In this document: positions 13,401-26,486 of the stretch, one piece after another
Layout: each line of letters starts with the position of its first letter
How positions within the stretch are numbered: position 1 is the stretch's first letter
Source: Phoronis australis
Lineage: Eukaryota; Phoronida; Phoronidae
Length of the DNA: 64,000 bases
NCBI GenBank assembly: GCA_002633005.1
Contig: NMRA01000014.1
Coordinates: forward strand, 1,152,838 to 1,216,837
Reading direction: 5' to 3'
The notes under the pieces: model-generated
Told to the model about the DNA's origin: nothing
The model's database searches: none
Seen by the model: the letters and a program-made list of their open reading frames with translations, nothing else
Program-made: the position numbers and the translations under genes

Positions 13401-16400
13401 TTCAGAGAAATTGGATAAATGATGGCAATAATTCAACTGGGCCTCGGCTTACCATTTCTAACATTTCCTCTGCTCTGTGCAGTCTAATTAGGAAAAGGAG
13501 TTAACAGGAGATTTATTTTGCTTACATTTACATCGTGAAAATCAAAGTAGAAACACGTGTGATTGAGATCTGGAATATGAAGCATACACGCTATTGCTAA
13601 ACTGGGTTCCACTAGAAACAAGACTTCATGGCTTAGATATGCTAACTTCAAACTTACTAGAATGCTAACTCCGTATCACACAAGACAGTCAGTGATTATT
13701 GTCAGAGAACACTACAGCGGATTGTAGGTACTCCTTATCAAGTCACGGTGTAACACACGTCACAACATTTGACTGCCGAAAGTAAATATTACCACCATCA
13801 GTTGACACGTGTTTGTCAAGAACACGCGGTAATAATAGGTGATTGGTTAGGCTTTTTTCCATCCAAGTAAAGCTACGCGGGTTCCAACAGCCCCAAATGA
13901 ACGTTAAACCGTGAAATGGTAGAATTTCATTATCGTTTGACTTAGCTCCAGCACGTGCTGCCAAACGAACACGCGTTGGTAAGAAACGACAAAATTGAAA
14001 AGGATTAAACGTAATCGAATCACACCCGCTAAGTAACTATTCCAGATTAACATGAAAATAGGGACTGGGTTGAGTGGGGGATGTCAAACGTGAAAGCGAG
14101 CGAGAGATGGTGAGTTATGATCATCACCATAGAGAGAGCGAAATATATTGAAGCCAACCATTCCCCGTGTTTGTATCTTGAACAAATAACGACAACACGG
14201 GTAGAAACTGGATGCAAATAGCGGTCACGACAGAGAGAAAACAGGCCTGACACACACTAATACAATATGCACTCAAATGAATGTCGTCCCCCCTCAGCCA
14301 GCTGGGTCAAAGACAAAGCCGTGGCTGCTGGCCTTAATCATAACATCGCGGTTGGCACAGCGGGACAAGTTATATTTAACCCGATATTGGCTGGTTGATT
14401 ACCGTGGTCGATGGACCATTCCATCGTCTAACACTGATCAATAGAGGAGGTTATAGGAGAACAACAATCGATAAATATCTAAATGAATTCTTATAGAAGA
14501 CCAACAATACAGTAATTGATTAACGAGCCCTCCGTTGTGAAGGCAAAGCCACTTACATAAATGCCAACAATACCGGAGTTACGTTTCGGCAATTAGTGCG
14601 AGTTACAATAAGTGAGCCACTTAATAGATCTAATAGCAAGTTAAAGCGTGTCCATCTTGAGAGGATAACGACAAATTTTCACTCCCCATTTCTCATGATA
14701 ACTTATAATCAGCTTTTGATAGGAACAACAAGAAATAATTACAAACTGAAGTAGATCTGCTGAACTATTCAATTTAGTGAAGCTAAACAACGTGTTATTG
14801 AATTGTTCGTATTTCAATAGTCTGCGTTCAATACACGGTAGTACACAAAAGTCTATTGTGGCAGTACGTATAGGTAGCTGTGCGCTCTGAAAGGACAGGT
14901 CGATCAGCAAGATTTCTTTTTTGTGACGAGCTATTATGGCACGGTAGTACGCGACTGAACGCAAATTTACTGTTATAAAGCCGACACACGAAATTTACGT
15001 CGCCAAGCGTTAATGAAAATTATACAGCTAAAATTTTGCTTGACTACTACAATACAATTCCGAGGCCAGGTTAAATTCACCAATAGATCCTCGCGATTAT
15101 GACGTCTACATGCGACGTATTTGCATTTGAGACCTTTCAGTCCACTGAATGTAAATATTGTATTGCATAGGTAAGGTTTAGCTTGTTGACTATCGGTGTG
15201 CACTTCCAAATCTCAGACCAAAACCGCGGGCTCTTTTGTTGACCCGATCTCAAGAAGGCGAAAGACACTTCAAGAGTCCCAACAAATTGTTCACAAGGCA
15301 ATCAGCCATACATTTGCAGGTTATTTGTTGATAAAGGACTGTTTCTAATAACTGACTGGTCACCAGATTCCAAGGCGCAAGGATTATATAGGATGTTAGT
15401 GATGAAGACTTATACCAAGCCAAAACGTAACAACAAAACGTCAGGCCCACACTTCAAGCTGACAACAGAGGTGAACTAATCAGAGTTGACACTTCGCACA
15501 GTTAATAGTCACGTTCTAGTGATTAAATATGAATAGTAACTAGTTGAAGTAATCAAGAAAACTATTCACCACAAATTTCAAACGCAAGCAAGCACAAACC
15601 AAACGACTAAAACAGTTCTAGGAATCGGCACAGTAAGATTGCAAGCAAAGAAAATCACCCCTTGAATATTGCGTAGAATTCAGGACGACTTGATATAAAT
15701 TGCATGATAGCCCATGACCATATCCTTATCTTGGCTCTAGAGTCTGGGAAAAAGAAAAGTGACATGTTCAGTGCCTACACGATGGTCCGACCTTGACACT
15801 GTTCTGACAAACTAAGATTTCCATTACAGGAAAGGTGAGGTGAGAAAGGTATTTCGCTTTTGCTCTAACTATCTAAAAGCGCTTTCATACCACAAGAGTA
15901 TGTGTTGACGGGTTACAGAGTGGGCCACGATAAGCATTAAATATTCATATCTAATTTATTCATAATTGCCTGCAGGCTATGTTTATAACGGCCCTGTCTA
16001 CTCACCCGGCAGCATATTGGTTCTGCATAGCGGCCAACTGCATGGCTGGCAGACCTGCCAAGGCGGCGGGCAGCACACCCGGCTTGAAGGCCATGGGCAC
16101 TGCTGAAAGAGCAAAAATCAATGATAAGGTTAGGGAGAACAGAACTGGGGCTCTGAATTAGGAACCAAACGAACGCTCAGTCCATGCGAACAACCCGTTG
16201 CGTTTCCCCATCAGATGGACACAACAAGAAGGAATAATCTGATATAGACGTGAAATTCACTGCTTTTATTCAACTTGTTTGCCATTTCACTGTCGTCAAC
16301 CAGACATGTAACTAAGAACACGAAATACCTAACAAAATAACTCTGACCAACACCATATCATAGAGGTAAAGACTTATAATACACTAGGTTTAACGGCTGT

Positions 16401-17327
16401 CTTGTGGTGGTGGGAAATTAAAAATTTAATCCGCCTGAAGCGAGATAAGCCTGTTGATAACATTTTGCCAAAGGTAAGACGAATGTGGAATGACGATATC
16501 ACGTAGGCTAGTGTAACACACGACACGGTCTTACGAAAGGGTAATCTGCTGATCGTCAAACTGGAGGGAACTCTGAGTGTTTTGATAACTGTTGGTGGAT
16601 GATTCCAGTAGCGCAAGCGCCAGTTGAATACGATTCATATACTGAGTAGTGTTAGCAGGCTGTAGGCAGCTATGGAAAATCAATTACAAATTAAGTAGCG
16701 TGTTGTTAACAGCACCTCAATCTAACCATATTACACGCTAGTCAACTAGCAGGCTGGGTCGGATGACGAGTGCATTGCACGCAGTACATAAACACTACCT
16801 AATGAGCAGGACTATCAATGTTAAACTATAATGGATGAATACAAATCTTACTGCCTGGAATTGTCCTCTGCTTAGCACCGAGAATAGCTAGATTAACGTT
16901 GGCCTTCCTCCCGTCTATGATGGGATTCGGCTCCTGACAAGCCTTCCTGGCTTCTTCTGGAGTCGACATTGTCACCTGCAAAATATGAAAGAGAATCACT
17001 CACCATGTAGACACGTGTGAAGTCATTGCAAGCAGTTATGTGTAGTTCTGGTGCTTAAGGAATGCCTTGTTATCGAGTACTAGACAGATCTATCACATGA
17101 GTTGTCGACTGCATGGTTAACTTTCAAAATTGAAATGATCAACTTACGAATCCATAGCCCTTGCTTGTCCCCTTTTCCCTGTCGTATATCACAACCGCTT
17201 CCTCTATTTCTCCGAACTGATCGAAAAACTTTTTCAAGGTATCATCCTTCGTGTGGTACGGTAGACCTCCAACGAACAACTTAGTAAGAGTGGTGTCTTT
17301 GTGAAGATGGTGTTGACTCTGTGACAT
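10144..17327 (-). CDS. RBM24: RBM24/RBM38 (SUP-12/SEB-4) family RNA-binding protein, complete gene
   Basis: Four coding exons join as 17327-17148, 16975-16852, 16102-16006 and 10435-10144, all with GT-AG borders, giving 230 residues (vertebrate RBM24 and RBM38 are about 235-240). The single RRM spans about residues 15-95. It shows RNP2 LFVGGL (17-22), the family stretch [16 protein letters not shown] (39-47), RNP1 KGYGFVTM (56-63, split exactly at the intron 1 junction) and [14 protein letters not shown] (77-90), which is nearly invariant in RBM24/38. The tail is rich in Ala, Tyr, Gln and Pro and ends in APQQIQERL, like the QPQQLQ ending of vertebrate RBM24. Family members bind GU/U-rich RNA in nucleus and cytoplasm and control splicing and mRNA stability; worm SUP-12 and vertebrate RBM24 act in muscle. 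Invertebrates usually have one gene ancestral to both vertebrate paralogues, so the RBM24 symbol is a choice of convenience. The family is certain; the role here is inferred. Confidence 0.95.
10436..16005 (-). other. RBM24: RBM24-like intron 3 (5.6 kb)
   Basis: GTGAGT at the 5' end and TTTTCCAG at the 3' end. It contains no recognisable exon or nested gene; open frames up to 115 codons on either strand look like chance. A 17-base sequence (AACTGCGTCATGGAGAA) is repeated directly at 11256 and 11290. Otherwise it is unique-looking DNA. Confidence 0.8.
16006..16102 (-). CDS. RBM24: RBM24-like coding exon 3 (linker)
   Basis: Acceptor CTTTCAG and donor GTGAGT keep the frame with both neighbouring exons (entered in phase 1, left in phase 2). 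It encodes a hydrophobic Ala/Met/Leu/Gln-rich linker, beginning [16 protein letters not shown] and ending QNQYAAG. A second acceptor three bases downstream would shorten it to 16006-16099. Confidence 0.9.
16099..16104 (-). promoter_or_regulatory. RBM24: NAGNAG tandem 3' splice acceptor
   Basis: The end of intron 2 reads CTTTCAGCAG followed by TGCCC on the minus strand. Use of the first AG gives Thr-Val at residues 102-103; use of the second gives a single Met and a protein one residue shorter. Both keep the frame. Such tandem acceptors often produce both forms. Confidence 0.7.
16103..16851 (-). other. RBM24: RBM24-like intron 2
   Basis: A 749-base intron with a GTAAGA donor and a tandem CAGCAG acceptor. 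No repeat, RNA gene or alternative exon is evident in it. Confidence 0.85.
16852..16975 (-). CDS. RBM24: RBM24-like coding exon 2 (end of RRM)
   Basis: Bounded by a TTTTGCAG acceptor and a GTAAGA donor; 41 codons plus one base. It completes RNP1 with VTM and carries [20 protein letters not shown], the diagnostic end of the RBM24/38 RRM. No frame-track ORF covers it because it contains no long open frame on its own. Confidence 0.95.
17148..17327 (-). CDS. RBM24: RBM24-like coding exon 1 (start, RNP2)
   Basis: Sixty codons from the ATG to a GTAAGT donor, phase 0. It encodes a short Gln/His-rich leader, then [17 protein letters not shown] and the first half of the RRM, ending at YGF inside RNP1. 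This ATG is chosen because the leader length matches the family and KDTT is the usual lead-in to the RRM. Confidence 0.95.
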
Positions 17328-17560
17328 TGTCTCGACTAAAATTCACACACACAACACAAATATAGAAAACAAACGCAGATAAATCCACACGCAAAAGCTA
17401 AAGAGAAATACCCTCGCGCTCTAACCGATCATGGATATCTAACGGGTTACGAGTAACGAGTGTGCTTTTCTTCTGATAATTTCCGCCTCGCTTATTCCAC
17501 ATTGAACACATTGAATGGGTAACTCCGCCCACTTTCCTAAAGGCAAACACGTGGTCAACC
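17328..17560 (-). promoter_or_regulatory. RBM24: 5' UTR and possible promoter of the RBM24-like gene
   Basis: The DNA directly 5' of the start codon is AC-rich on the plus strand. Farther out it has a GC box (CCGCCC, 17525-17530) and a palindromic E-box CACGTG (17548-17553). No TATA box is obvious. E-boxes would suit muscle-type bHLH or MYC/MAX-type control, but that is inference and the transcription start is not visible. Confidence 0.35.
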
Positions 17561-20500
17561 TAGTCCCGCCTATCGACTGTGCCTGCCAAATTTGATGGGT
17601 AAGATATTTTTCCTAAAATACTGAATTGTGGGTAAAGATGGGCATTTAGTGCAAGGTAAAACGTCTGTGGAAGATAATAAGACAAATATTTGTAGTTAAT
17701 TCGTCACGGCTAAAAGATTGTGTCAGAGGTTTTACTTCACAATATTAGATAAATCCCGCGCTGAGTATCTTGTTATTCTCTGCTGACGTAAATCCGGCTA
17801 AACAATCACCGGCAGAGGCGAAACTAAAAACGGCGTGGTGAGCAGGCAGACGCGCCTAGTGAACGCTGGAATTTTCAATATTTAAGTCGAGAAATGATTT
17901 GTTAGACACTGCACCTTTCACTAGGTAAGTCAGTGTGACCACTCACGGCGTGTGTCGCGTGTGTTCTAGTCACCGTGTGCTGCTCCTGGCCTGTGACGGT
18001 TAGACAACGAGCAGGACGGTTCTGTTTCTCTCTCGCTATGCCCTCCCCACCATCTTCCCAACTGTGCATGTCGTTTGAATAAAACTGATTTGTCTCCGCT
18101 TGTTTGCAGTGTTTTGTTCTTCCCACTTTTCGTTTGGCAGTGGTACTTTCAATGTGTTCAACGGTTGGGCTCAAATGGTCACTTACTACTACTCGTAAGT
18201 TTTTGGCGTAAAGTCTCCATTTAGACCCTGTCTGAAAATCATGAATTGTTACGATCGCTTTACCGAAAAAAGCCCTTGGAGAAGATTGACCCACTGTGTT
18301 CACCCGTCGGAGACACTTCATGGACGAAAATACTGGAGCGGTCAGGTATTAAGACTTCCTATCGATACGGTCGCTTGCAAAACCGGATTGTGTACTCGCC
18401 ATGCTAACGAATTAGACAGCTAAAACAAAGCGTACCTGGCGAAACCGTTACTGACGACTTGGTTGATTACACATAATGGTATGAGAGTCAATTTAATGAT
18501 GTAATTCTTAGCTTGAGCCCACGAAACGAATTGAAACACACTACATACATTAAATTTTTTTCTGGATATGTGAGGTGGGTGGTTGGGTGATATGTGAACA
18601 CACCGTAATAATGTCCATTCACAAGTATTAGAACCGGTAAAACACAACTGACATTTTGCAACATGATTTTAGATGTTCTCAAAATATTTGTTTCTAAACA
18701 GCTTCGGGAACCAACCCGTTCCAGGTTTACACGCATGGCACGTGTCGGGTTTTCGCGGGTACTTTTTAGACTATCCCATACAAAAACGAAATTACTGAAG
18801 GTGACTGTGTTCTCTCAGATGATGTAGTGTCCATGATAATTTGTGCTATCGGGGATGCGTCGTCTGGTCAACTTCTCAGACCGTGGTTGCAGTTAGGATA
18901 ACTGCCGCACAACTTACGGTGATAAGATACTATCCCGGGTAGGCCACCTTAGCTATATTTTTGAGGGGTGAAGGTGGAAAATTAGAACTAGGTTACCACC
19001 CATAGAGATTGCATTCGAAAGAGGAAATATTTTTTAAGTTTCGAACGACCAAACTGGACCTTTTTTAGAGAAACAGATATGCTTTCGTAGGAAAATTTGT
19101 GGGCAAAGCCACACTTTTATTGCAGAACTGGTCGTGGCACAATCCCACATCTGAGCGGTAAGCCCCCCTGGACCTCTTCCATGGGAGTACCCTCTGGGTT
19201 GTAACCCTCACTCAAACCTCTCTTACCAGCATGTCAGAAATAGAATAGTACAAGCTTCACTACACGGGCTGTCGAGAGGTGAAATTAACCACACACATCC
19301 CAGTCTTGAAACCATTAAATGCTTAAACAAACACCAGTATATACGACTCATAAATCCTGATTATTAGCTCTTCGTGGCGGTTCATCCAAATATTGTGTGC
19401 TCGTTGTTCGCTTGGGATGCATTGGGTTCCCTGTGGCACGGGGGAGGGGGCTAGTTAACAAGTGTTCTGTGAGATAGCTGCAGGAACAGCTTTGAGTTTG
19501 ATGCGGGTTTATGGTTATCTGTTCACGTCTTTTTCTCGTCAAATTAATTTTTATATGTTTGGTGATTCATAGCAAGCGATACCAAGACGTTGGTGGTCAG
19601 CAGTTCCCACTATGAAGGTACACCTGATAATACTGTTGTTGAATGTTCAATGCCATCTCGGCCAATTGTTCCGTGTTTACGTTCAATAGAGTACGTCAGC
19701 CTTGAAGCTATTAATAAAACAAGACTATCTGATCGACTGAATAATACAGCTAACCGAGTATGAGTGAAAGTGTACCTCCATAAAGATAACATACTACTGA
19801 CTACAACAATACCTGCGGATACCTTAGTCTTGACCGGATAGCTGTCAAAACAGCGACAGTCATGCGGTTGTTTCAACTTTGGGACAACATTTGAAATGAC
19901 TGGAGAAATATATGGACAAAAATAACTCGTATGGGTGCTCAACAGGCCGATAAGAAGTGTTCAGGGGAGTCTTATCTGACTGAAGCTTGTAAAAGCGTCT
20001 ATTTTTATTTTCACTTGCCACATCTTCAGTATTTGTTATTTGCCATCTGACCCTACATACGACTTCTTTGTCTTTACTCTGTTTTAGATGAAAAAAAGAA
20101 CGCTAGGCGTTAGTAGGTCTTCACAGTGAAATTGTTACAATGCAATGATTAATTCTCTCATTCTGAATCACCTAACAGTACTAAAAATTGATCAAGGCAA
20201 TTTTCACACAATATAACACCTGTTTCAGGTGTACATTGCCAGTCACTGAGGCGTCATATTGGTGTGTTGGTGGTAAATCGTCATTATCGTCACAGTCCAC
20301 TGTGCGTCACTGTCAGTCTTGTGAAAGTTTTTTTTCGACACTCGTTACAACCATAGATACAATCTTTAGCCACAACTGGCCTTTCCCAGTTTTCCCTATC
20401 GCAAATCAGATAAGGCATTTACACAACACCGACAGAAATTGAAAGGACAAGTCCCGCTGACCTCAACCTGGCCGGCTTCAATTTGTGTAGCTCTTGCTAA

Positions 20501-23500
20501 CAGTTAATCTTTACTTTCATCTGTATTCTGGAATAAGGGTTTATTTTTCATTAAAGGTCGTGCAATATTTTGATGTTCGCGGTGGCGATTTTATACGTTG
20601 GTATAGAACCATGAAAGTTTTACGACTAAAACAAACAAAAGGTATTGTGTCGGAGTGTTGACGTTAACGGACATGCTATACACGACTTGTATAGGCAGCA
20701 AGTCGTACTAGAAACACAAAACAAAGAACAACATGGTCCATAAACAAAGATCATTATATTCGCTGTATTTATTTAGGCGGTAAAAATTTATATCGAATAA
20801 AACTTTTCAAGGCTTTTACGCGGTGCTCGCTCTGCGCCATTTCACCGAATGACCCTAGGTTTCAAGGGATTAACCTTTTGGTGCGCGCTCAGGCAAAGCT
20901 GCCACTATGCTGGACGATAGTCGAGACTTGAACTTCTGTTAAAATTAACGACCCATGTACGCAACGTCATGAGTAGCGACTAAATGAGATTTACGAGAAC
21001 AATAATAAAACCCTCTGTCCCGTGTACTGAAATATCATAAAACTCCTTAATCTGTAACATAATAACTAGCATAGTCAACTACGTAATCTGTTATTAGTAT
21101 GTTCGTAGAGCGGTCATTCACTGCACAAGATTGTATGCTAAATTAGGGGCTTAGACTAACATCACACGGCTGCCGAATGTTACCGTGTCAAAAGAAAAGA
21201 GATTTGGAAAAGCGCCCTTTCCTTCGTTAACTCAACGTGGGTCTCGTTACGTCTGCGCAAGACCCTGCTAATCCTGGGGACCTAATATTCACACTGAACT
21301 TGGGACCTTGGGTCCACTTGTTAGGGTCACCCGTCGGGTGTCAGCCGGTCGGAGTGACCAATGAGCTATACTTGGTATGGGCTCATTGCAGTGACGAGGA
21401 AACTAGAGTTGAATTTGGGTTACCTCCCGTTTCATCGGAGCTGACCACATGACATGTATGGTTTCATAGACGTGTTAAGGGAGCTCTTTCCTCTACGGGC
21501 CAAAATGCTGCTGGGTTGGTGTTTCAGGGCTCACACGGAATTTTACCATCGAAAATGGCAGATGGTAGTCGTCANCTTGCACTACAACCTAGTTCCGCCA
21601 GTGGGTTTGAGGCTAACTAGATTTGAATCAACAGTTGTTACCCAATCAACATCTAAGTGTAGGACCTATTGATTTTAAATAAACCCAATGTGTATTGAGG
21701 CTGAGCTATCATTCTATCCTTTCGTGGTTACATCAACTTCTCGAGAAGTGCACGTGGTAAACCAATGTTCTGCCCAGCAGCACTCCGCACCGCAATACAA
21801 TAAACGAATGCGTGCAAGTATAGGATTAGACTACATCTGAAATTGTATTCTCACATGCACGAATATCACACTTCTTGTTTCCAGCTTTGTCACTTGTAAA
21901 AGTAATCAGACGAAGAATAGTGCATTACTCAAACTCGCTTCTTCTAAGCATTTGTACTCGTTAGATTTTGTGCTGCGGAAAAGTTTCAAATTGCAAACAT
22001 TAAGAACTCTTAGTTGAACAGGCTTTAGGACATTAGAGCAAAACCGGTTTCGATGAAATCTTAAAAGAAAACATTTCCCAATATCGACACATTTCCTATA
22101 AAATTCTCAAGATGTTTACTTATGTCCAGGAGATTATAAAAATATAGTGGCACATTTGTTAAAACAAAATAGAATTAAGTACATATGAATAAAACATGGT
22201 TACTTTAAATTTTTAAGAACTCGAACTTGTCAATATTACGGTATGGAACGTGCTTTCAGGGATGCACTTCATATTAAACATTAATTAGCCATTTTGAAGT
22301 CATAATGTTAAAAAAATCGTGTTGTGCAAACATTCTCGTTCTCGTTTCCTTTTAGACGAAGGAAGGCCCCGAGTTTAACGAGGTCGTCTCAGTTTTGTAA
22401 TTTTGTAAGCTCGTTGTCCCAATAGTCATTAGTCCTCAAACAAGATAAGATAAAGTGCATGTTACTGACACGTTCATGTGTACGTTATACACTTCGCTTA
22501 CTGGAGCTTTACAACGGAGAAGTCTTCAAAATATGAAGGAATTGTAATCTTATCAAGCCAGACTTTAACTTGAGTGATAGGCCAAGAAAACGTAACTCGA
22601 TGGATGCCGCATAAACGCAACATTCAATGCAACAGAAAAACAGGGGGGGGGGGGNTAGTCAATAAGTGTGCCGAGTGAGTTTGCTATTCTATATCGTCCA
22701 TTGCTAAATTTACTTCCAAAGGAGAATGGGAGCTTTGGAAATTATTTAGTGTAGGTTCTGTTGATTTAGCTCTTGTATGAACCAATTTTGGTAACTTTAG
22801 ACGTACGGGGCACTACGTCAACAGAAACCTCTATTCATCCGTCTCTTGCATTTTATTTCTCCAGAACAAACTTAACCTTAAAAAAACAACGAGCCTATTT
22901 TTATTTTATTGTGACATTTTTGTGTTTACATGGCACCTTGAAAGACTAAGGTCTCTCGGTATTCACTTCAACCGGCCCCGCTGGTATATTATTGGCCTCA
23001 GTCTACACGCTATGTAAGGTTTGTCCTATTGGCTCACGAAGCCTCTGTCCACGTGCAAACTAAGGTTTATCCTATGTTTTTAATGGTGTTGTCGTCGTGG
23101 GATCAGATATTGAAATTAAAATACGCTTGCACCGGTAACATAGTGCAGACTTCATTTGTTCATTTTTACAAAGTTATTAGATAGCAATATTTTCAATCAG
23201 GTTGCATCGTCCAGAGCAAATCATACGCGGTATTAAGGAATCGTAGAATCAGTTAGTTTTATGTTGACTTTATAATAGCTCCGTCCCTTACTCTTTTTTT
23301 TTTCTTCTCCCGCTTCTTCTTCGTGATGATTTTAACGGAGACGGCCGCGTAAATGTGGCTTCCCGTGAAGAACATAGTCTACAGAAAAAGTCTAGTGAAG
23401 TAGACGTGACGTCATTTTACACATTTACGAAAACGGATTACAAATACTTCAGTCTGCATGCAGTGCAGTCACTGATATCGTGTTCCATGCTTTCGCTAAT

Positions 23501-23883
23501 AGTTATAATAAAAATGCTATCGCATTGCAATCAATTTTACTACAAGCAGAACTGATGAAGAAAGTGTCAAACTGGTGGTAATTAATTATTACACTTTACC
23601 CGGCCAACAGTTGAATACTACAGTTATCTGTAATGCAAAAAATTGGCGGCACTAGGATTTCGCCGCGAGGGTGGGTTTACCACATATTCAGAAGGACAAA
23701 CAGATCATTGCAACCAAGGATTTGTTTCATGAAAAATGACCGAAGACAAAAATTTAGTCTCACGTCTCACATTACCAGTCTCTGAGATAATTTCTATAAA
23801 AGACAGTGATGCACTCATACTTACTTGGCTGAGCACTTATTCAGGAATTGTGAAGTGGAAGTACTATAAGAGCAAATTCCTGT
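17561..23883. other. Intergenic region upstream of the RBM24-like gene
   Basis: No recognisable gene. The longest open frame (minus, 17902-18321, 139 codons) lies about 600 bases upstream of the RBM24-like start; it matches no family I know and could be a chance frame or part of an upstream leader. The assembly has a single N at 21575 and one at 22655 after a 12-base G run (22643-22654). Confidence 0.5.
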
Positions 23884-23961
23884 AACTTTTCATGATGCAT
23901 CCCGCTGGCTCTACAAGTTTTTTAAAACTTGTAGAGCCAGCGGGATGCCTCGTGAAAAGTT
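23884..23961. repeat. Near-perfect hairpin (foldback) of 78 bases
   Basis: Two arms of 38 bases (23884-23921 and 23924-23961) are inverted copies with only two mismatches and a two-base centre. The inner core GCATCCCGCTGGCTCTAC is perfectly mirrored. The tiny loop argues against a microRNA precursor and for a palindromic transposon remnant or a recent inverted duplication. Confidence 0.9.
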
Positions 23962-24241
23962 GTCACTGCCTGTCATTTTATTCGCCGAGTGTGGTCATGA
24001 GGAATAAAAAAATGTGAATTATTTGCAAACCCGGAAATTACTTTTCATCGTAGTAAGGAACAAGTTGAAACCAAGAGGTAGATAAATCAAAATTTGTTTT
24101 TTCGACGCAACGCGGATTTATTCCCGCCTTAGAGAGACACTTATCATTAATATAATTGAAAAGTGCAATTTTGAGGTTCATGTTGAATGGGACATATTTT
24201 TAAATTAATTGTGATTAAAATACTCGGACTTAGTCGGTCTG

Positions 24242-24330
24242 AGTGGGATTTTAATTCAGCCGGCAGAGCTTTTGGTCACGAAGCAATAGTTTCAGGTTCG
24301 ATTCTGCGCTAGGGCCGATCGAAAAAGAGT
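24242..24330 (+). repeat. tRNA-derived SINE head
   Basis: A consensus-like Pol III B box, GGTTCGATTC (24295-24304), lies about 40 bases after an A-box-like TTCAGCCGGCAGAG. The leader AGTGGGATTT is shared with the copy at 27405. The acceptor stem does not pair, so it is SINE-derived rather than a tRNA gene. Confidence 0.5.
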
Positions 24331-26430
24331 TTTTGCCGCCGATAATGTCACTGTAATAGCCGTTTCCATTTTGCGTAGTTCTTAAACTACAACCCAACCA
24401 TCGTGATTGCAAGGGTACCCGAATTCATTCAGGACTCCATGTCTAAGCTACCTGTCGTTTAGATATACACAATCCCCTATCAGCGTGCGGGTCGGGTTGT
24501 CTAGCCACAATCCACTATCAGCGTTTGGATCGACTCGACACAAGCCACTAAACGCTCGGACTACACAAAAAGAGAAATTCTGTCTCACGACTTGAAGCTC
24601 CGCAACAGGAGTTCGTTAGACTCGTTCATCATAAGTCTGCCTGTCCTTTACTATTCATCATTCTGTACACTTAACTTGTGCTTACGTCATTCAAACAAGG
24701 TATAATATTGCTAAAACTGCGCCTTGTGCCTGATTCGCACAGTGTTGTTTGCGTGTGAGGATTAAAGCGAAAATCGAACTATCCAATGAGAAATGATAAA
24801 TTGGGAAAGTGTTATTTGTTTTTACAATAGTTCGCATGGTTTACAATACTTCACATGGTTCAAACAGTTCCAGTTAATTGCTTGTCTGCTAAAGCTCCCG
24901 TTGAGACATAATATTAGTAAGTCCTAGGTCTATTCTGAAATTTTATTCATCACTCGTCAATCTATTCAGCTTTGTATGTTCAAACATTTTGCTAGCTCAT
25001 GTGTGTTTGTGTCAAGTAAACATTTCTGTGTAAAGATCGAGTACAATTTGTCAACATTTCAAATACACACTGTCGTTTATGTAAATCCATCAAACTCCCT
25101 CCTATGACAAGCATACGTTCTTATCTCCAGCGTCTCGGCCACTTGAGTTTGCCAAGTATATGTGTACTAAATTGCAATTTATTTACTATGATCATAGGCT
25201 CCTTTACTGGGTCTTCACAAAATGAGCGCTAACGTTGCGGATAGGTTTGTGAATCATGAAAAACGAACTGACGCAGCGAATGTAAATTTATCCGTTAGAT
25301 GTTACAAAATTTCGACTTTATTGAAACACTGGAAAAAATAAGGTCATCCATTTTTAATAATACCTGGATGTACGAATACGTACAAAAGGAGAATGTTGAG
25401 GGCCCCGTCGAAATCGGACAACTTTTGGGAAAAAAGTGTCTCAAGTTCGACACTGTCCAAGGGTTTCTTACTCAGGTTGTAAGAAGTGTCCCACTGTTTA
25501 TTCGGTTCCCAGTCAGTTTTAGCTCGTTTCGTCTTGAAAAAGTATTGAGATCTCGCTTGGTGTGATGCGGCCCTTAGTTACCGTACGGCGAGTTGTATCA
25601 GTCAACTGTGTCAATGGCAGGCTGGGTTATCTGTACTAGTAGGCGATTGAAGAAAAATTGTAACCCATTGTAGATGTTGTTGCTGTTTTGTCATGTGTTT
25701 CACGTCGAGGTGAACATTTAGTTTTACGCCCCGGAACGAATTGTCATTCGGCCCCTCAGTGTGAGTCTTGTCAGTATTCATTTTACGCGAAAGCGGGACA
25801 TTCCTGCGAGTGTGCGTCGCGACTGATAAAACCTGGTTGCTGCGCAGATTAAGGTGATAAACATGGGACGGTACAGAGTTCAATCCACATTGGAGCGCTC
25901 AACTTCGGATTACAACTTCAAGCCATAAAAAATGACCACGGGGAAACTGTTTGTACTTCATCTTTAATTTATTTTCATCAAACGATAAATAATGGTCGCT
26001 TCAGTTGGAAGGACACAGAAATTTTGAACTCGTGAAAAAACGACCCCGCCACTGTCAAAAAACTTTCATCTCCATTCGTTGAAATTGAGTGGTGGTGGGG
26101 ATATTTTTCAGCGGTTTCACATAACCAGCTACTACAGTAAAGCTTCGGTAGATGGTTCAGGAAGAATGGGTGGAGTAGCATGTATCTCAGTCTGCACTTC
26201 AAGGGCGGCGAAAAGGGAAATTGGAGGGGGGGTTAGGACAATACCCCGGGGCGGTCAGTTCCCCTTTGAAAGTCCTGGGCAAAGTTGTCTTTGACTTAAA
26301 GAGTGAACACAAGCCTCCACTCGTAATCTTCGACGCCACAAGCTCCTTCCTATACCGGGCCGGTTGAGACTCGACTCTCCTTGGTCGTACCGACCGCTGT
26401 AGTAAAAATTTTCCTCCATGGACTTTCTAT

Positions 26431-26486
26431 TTAACATTACTATAACAATTCATTATACTTAACATTGCTATAACAATTCGTGATTT
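26431..26486. repeat. 28-base tandem duplication
   Basis: Two adjacent copies starting TTAACATT at 26431 and 26459 share the core TATAACAATTC and differ by single-base changes, mostly toward the end. Confidence 0.75.

Noticed and set aside
17902-18321. 139-codon minus-strand frame upstream of the RBM24-like gene, the longest in the window
   Set aside because: Low-conservation-looking Ser/Thr/Arg-rich peptide without a family motif; too weak to call a gene.
23884-23961. Hairpin as a microRNA precursor
   Set aside because: The loop is about two bases and the arms are almost perfectly paired, unlike animal microRNA precursors.
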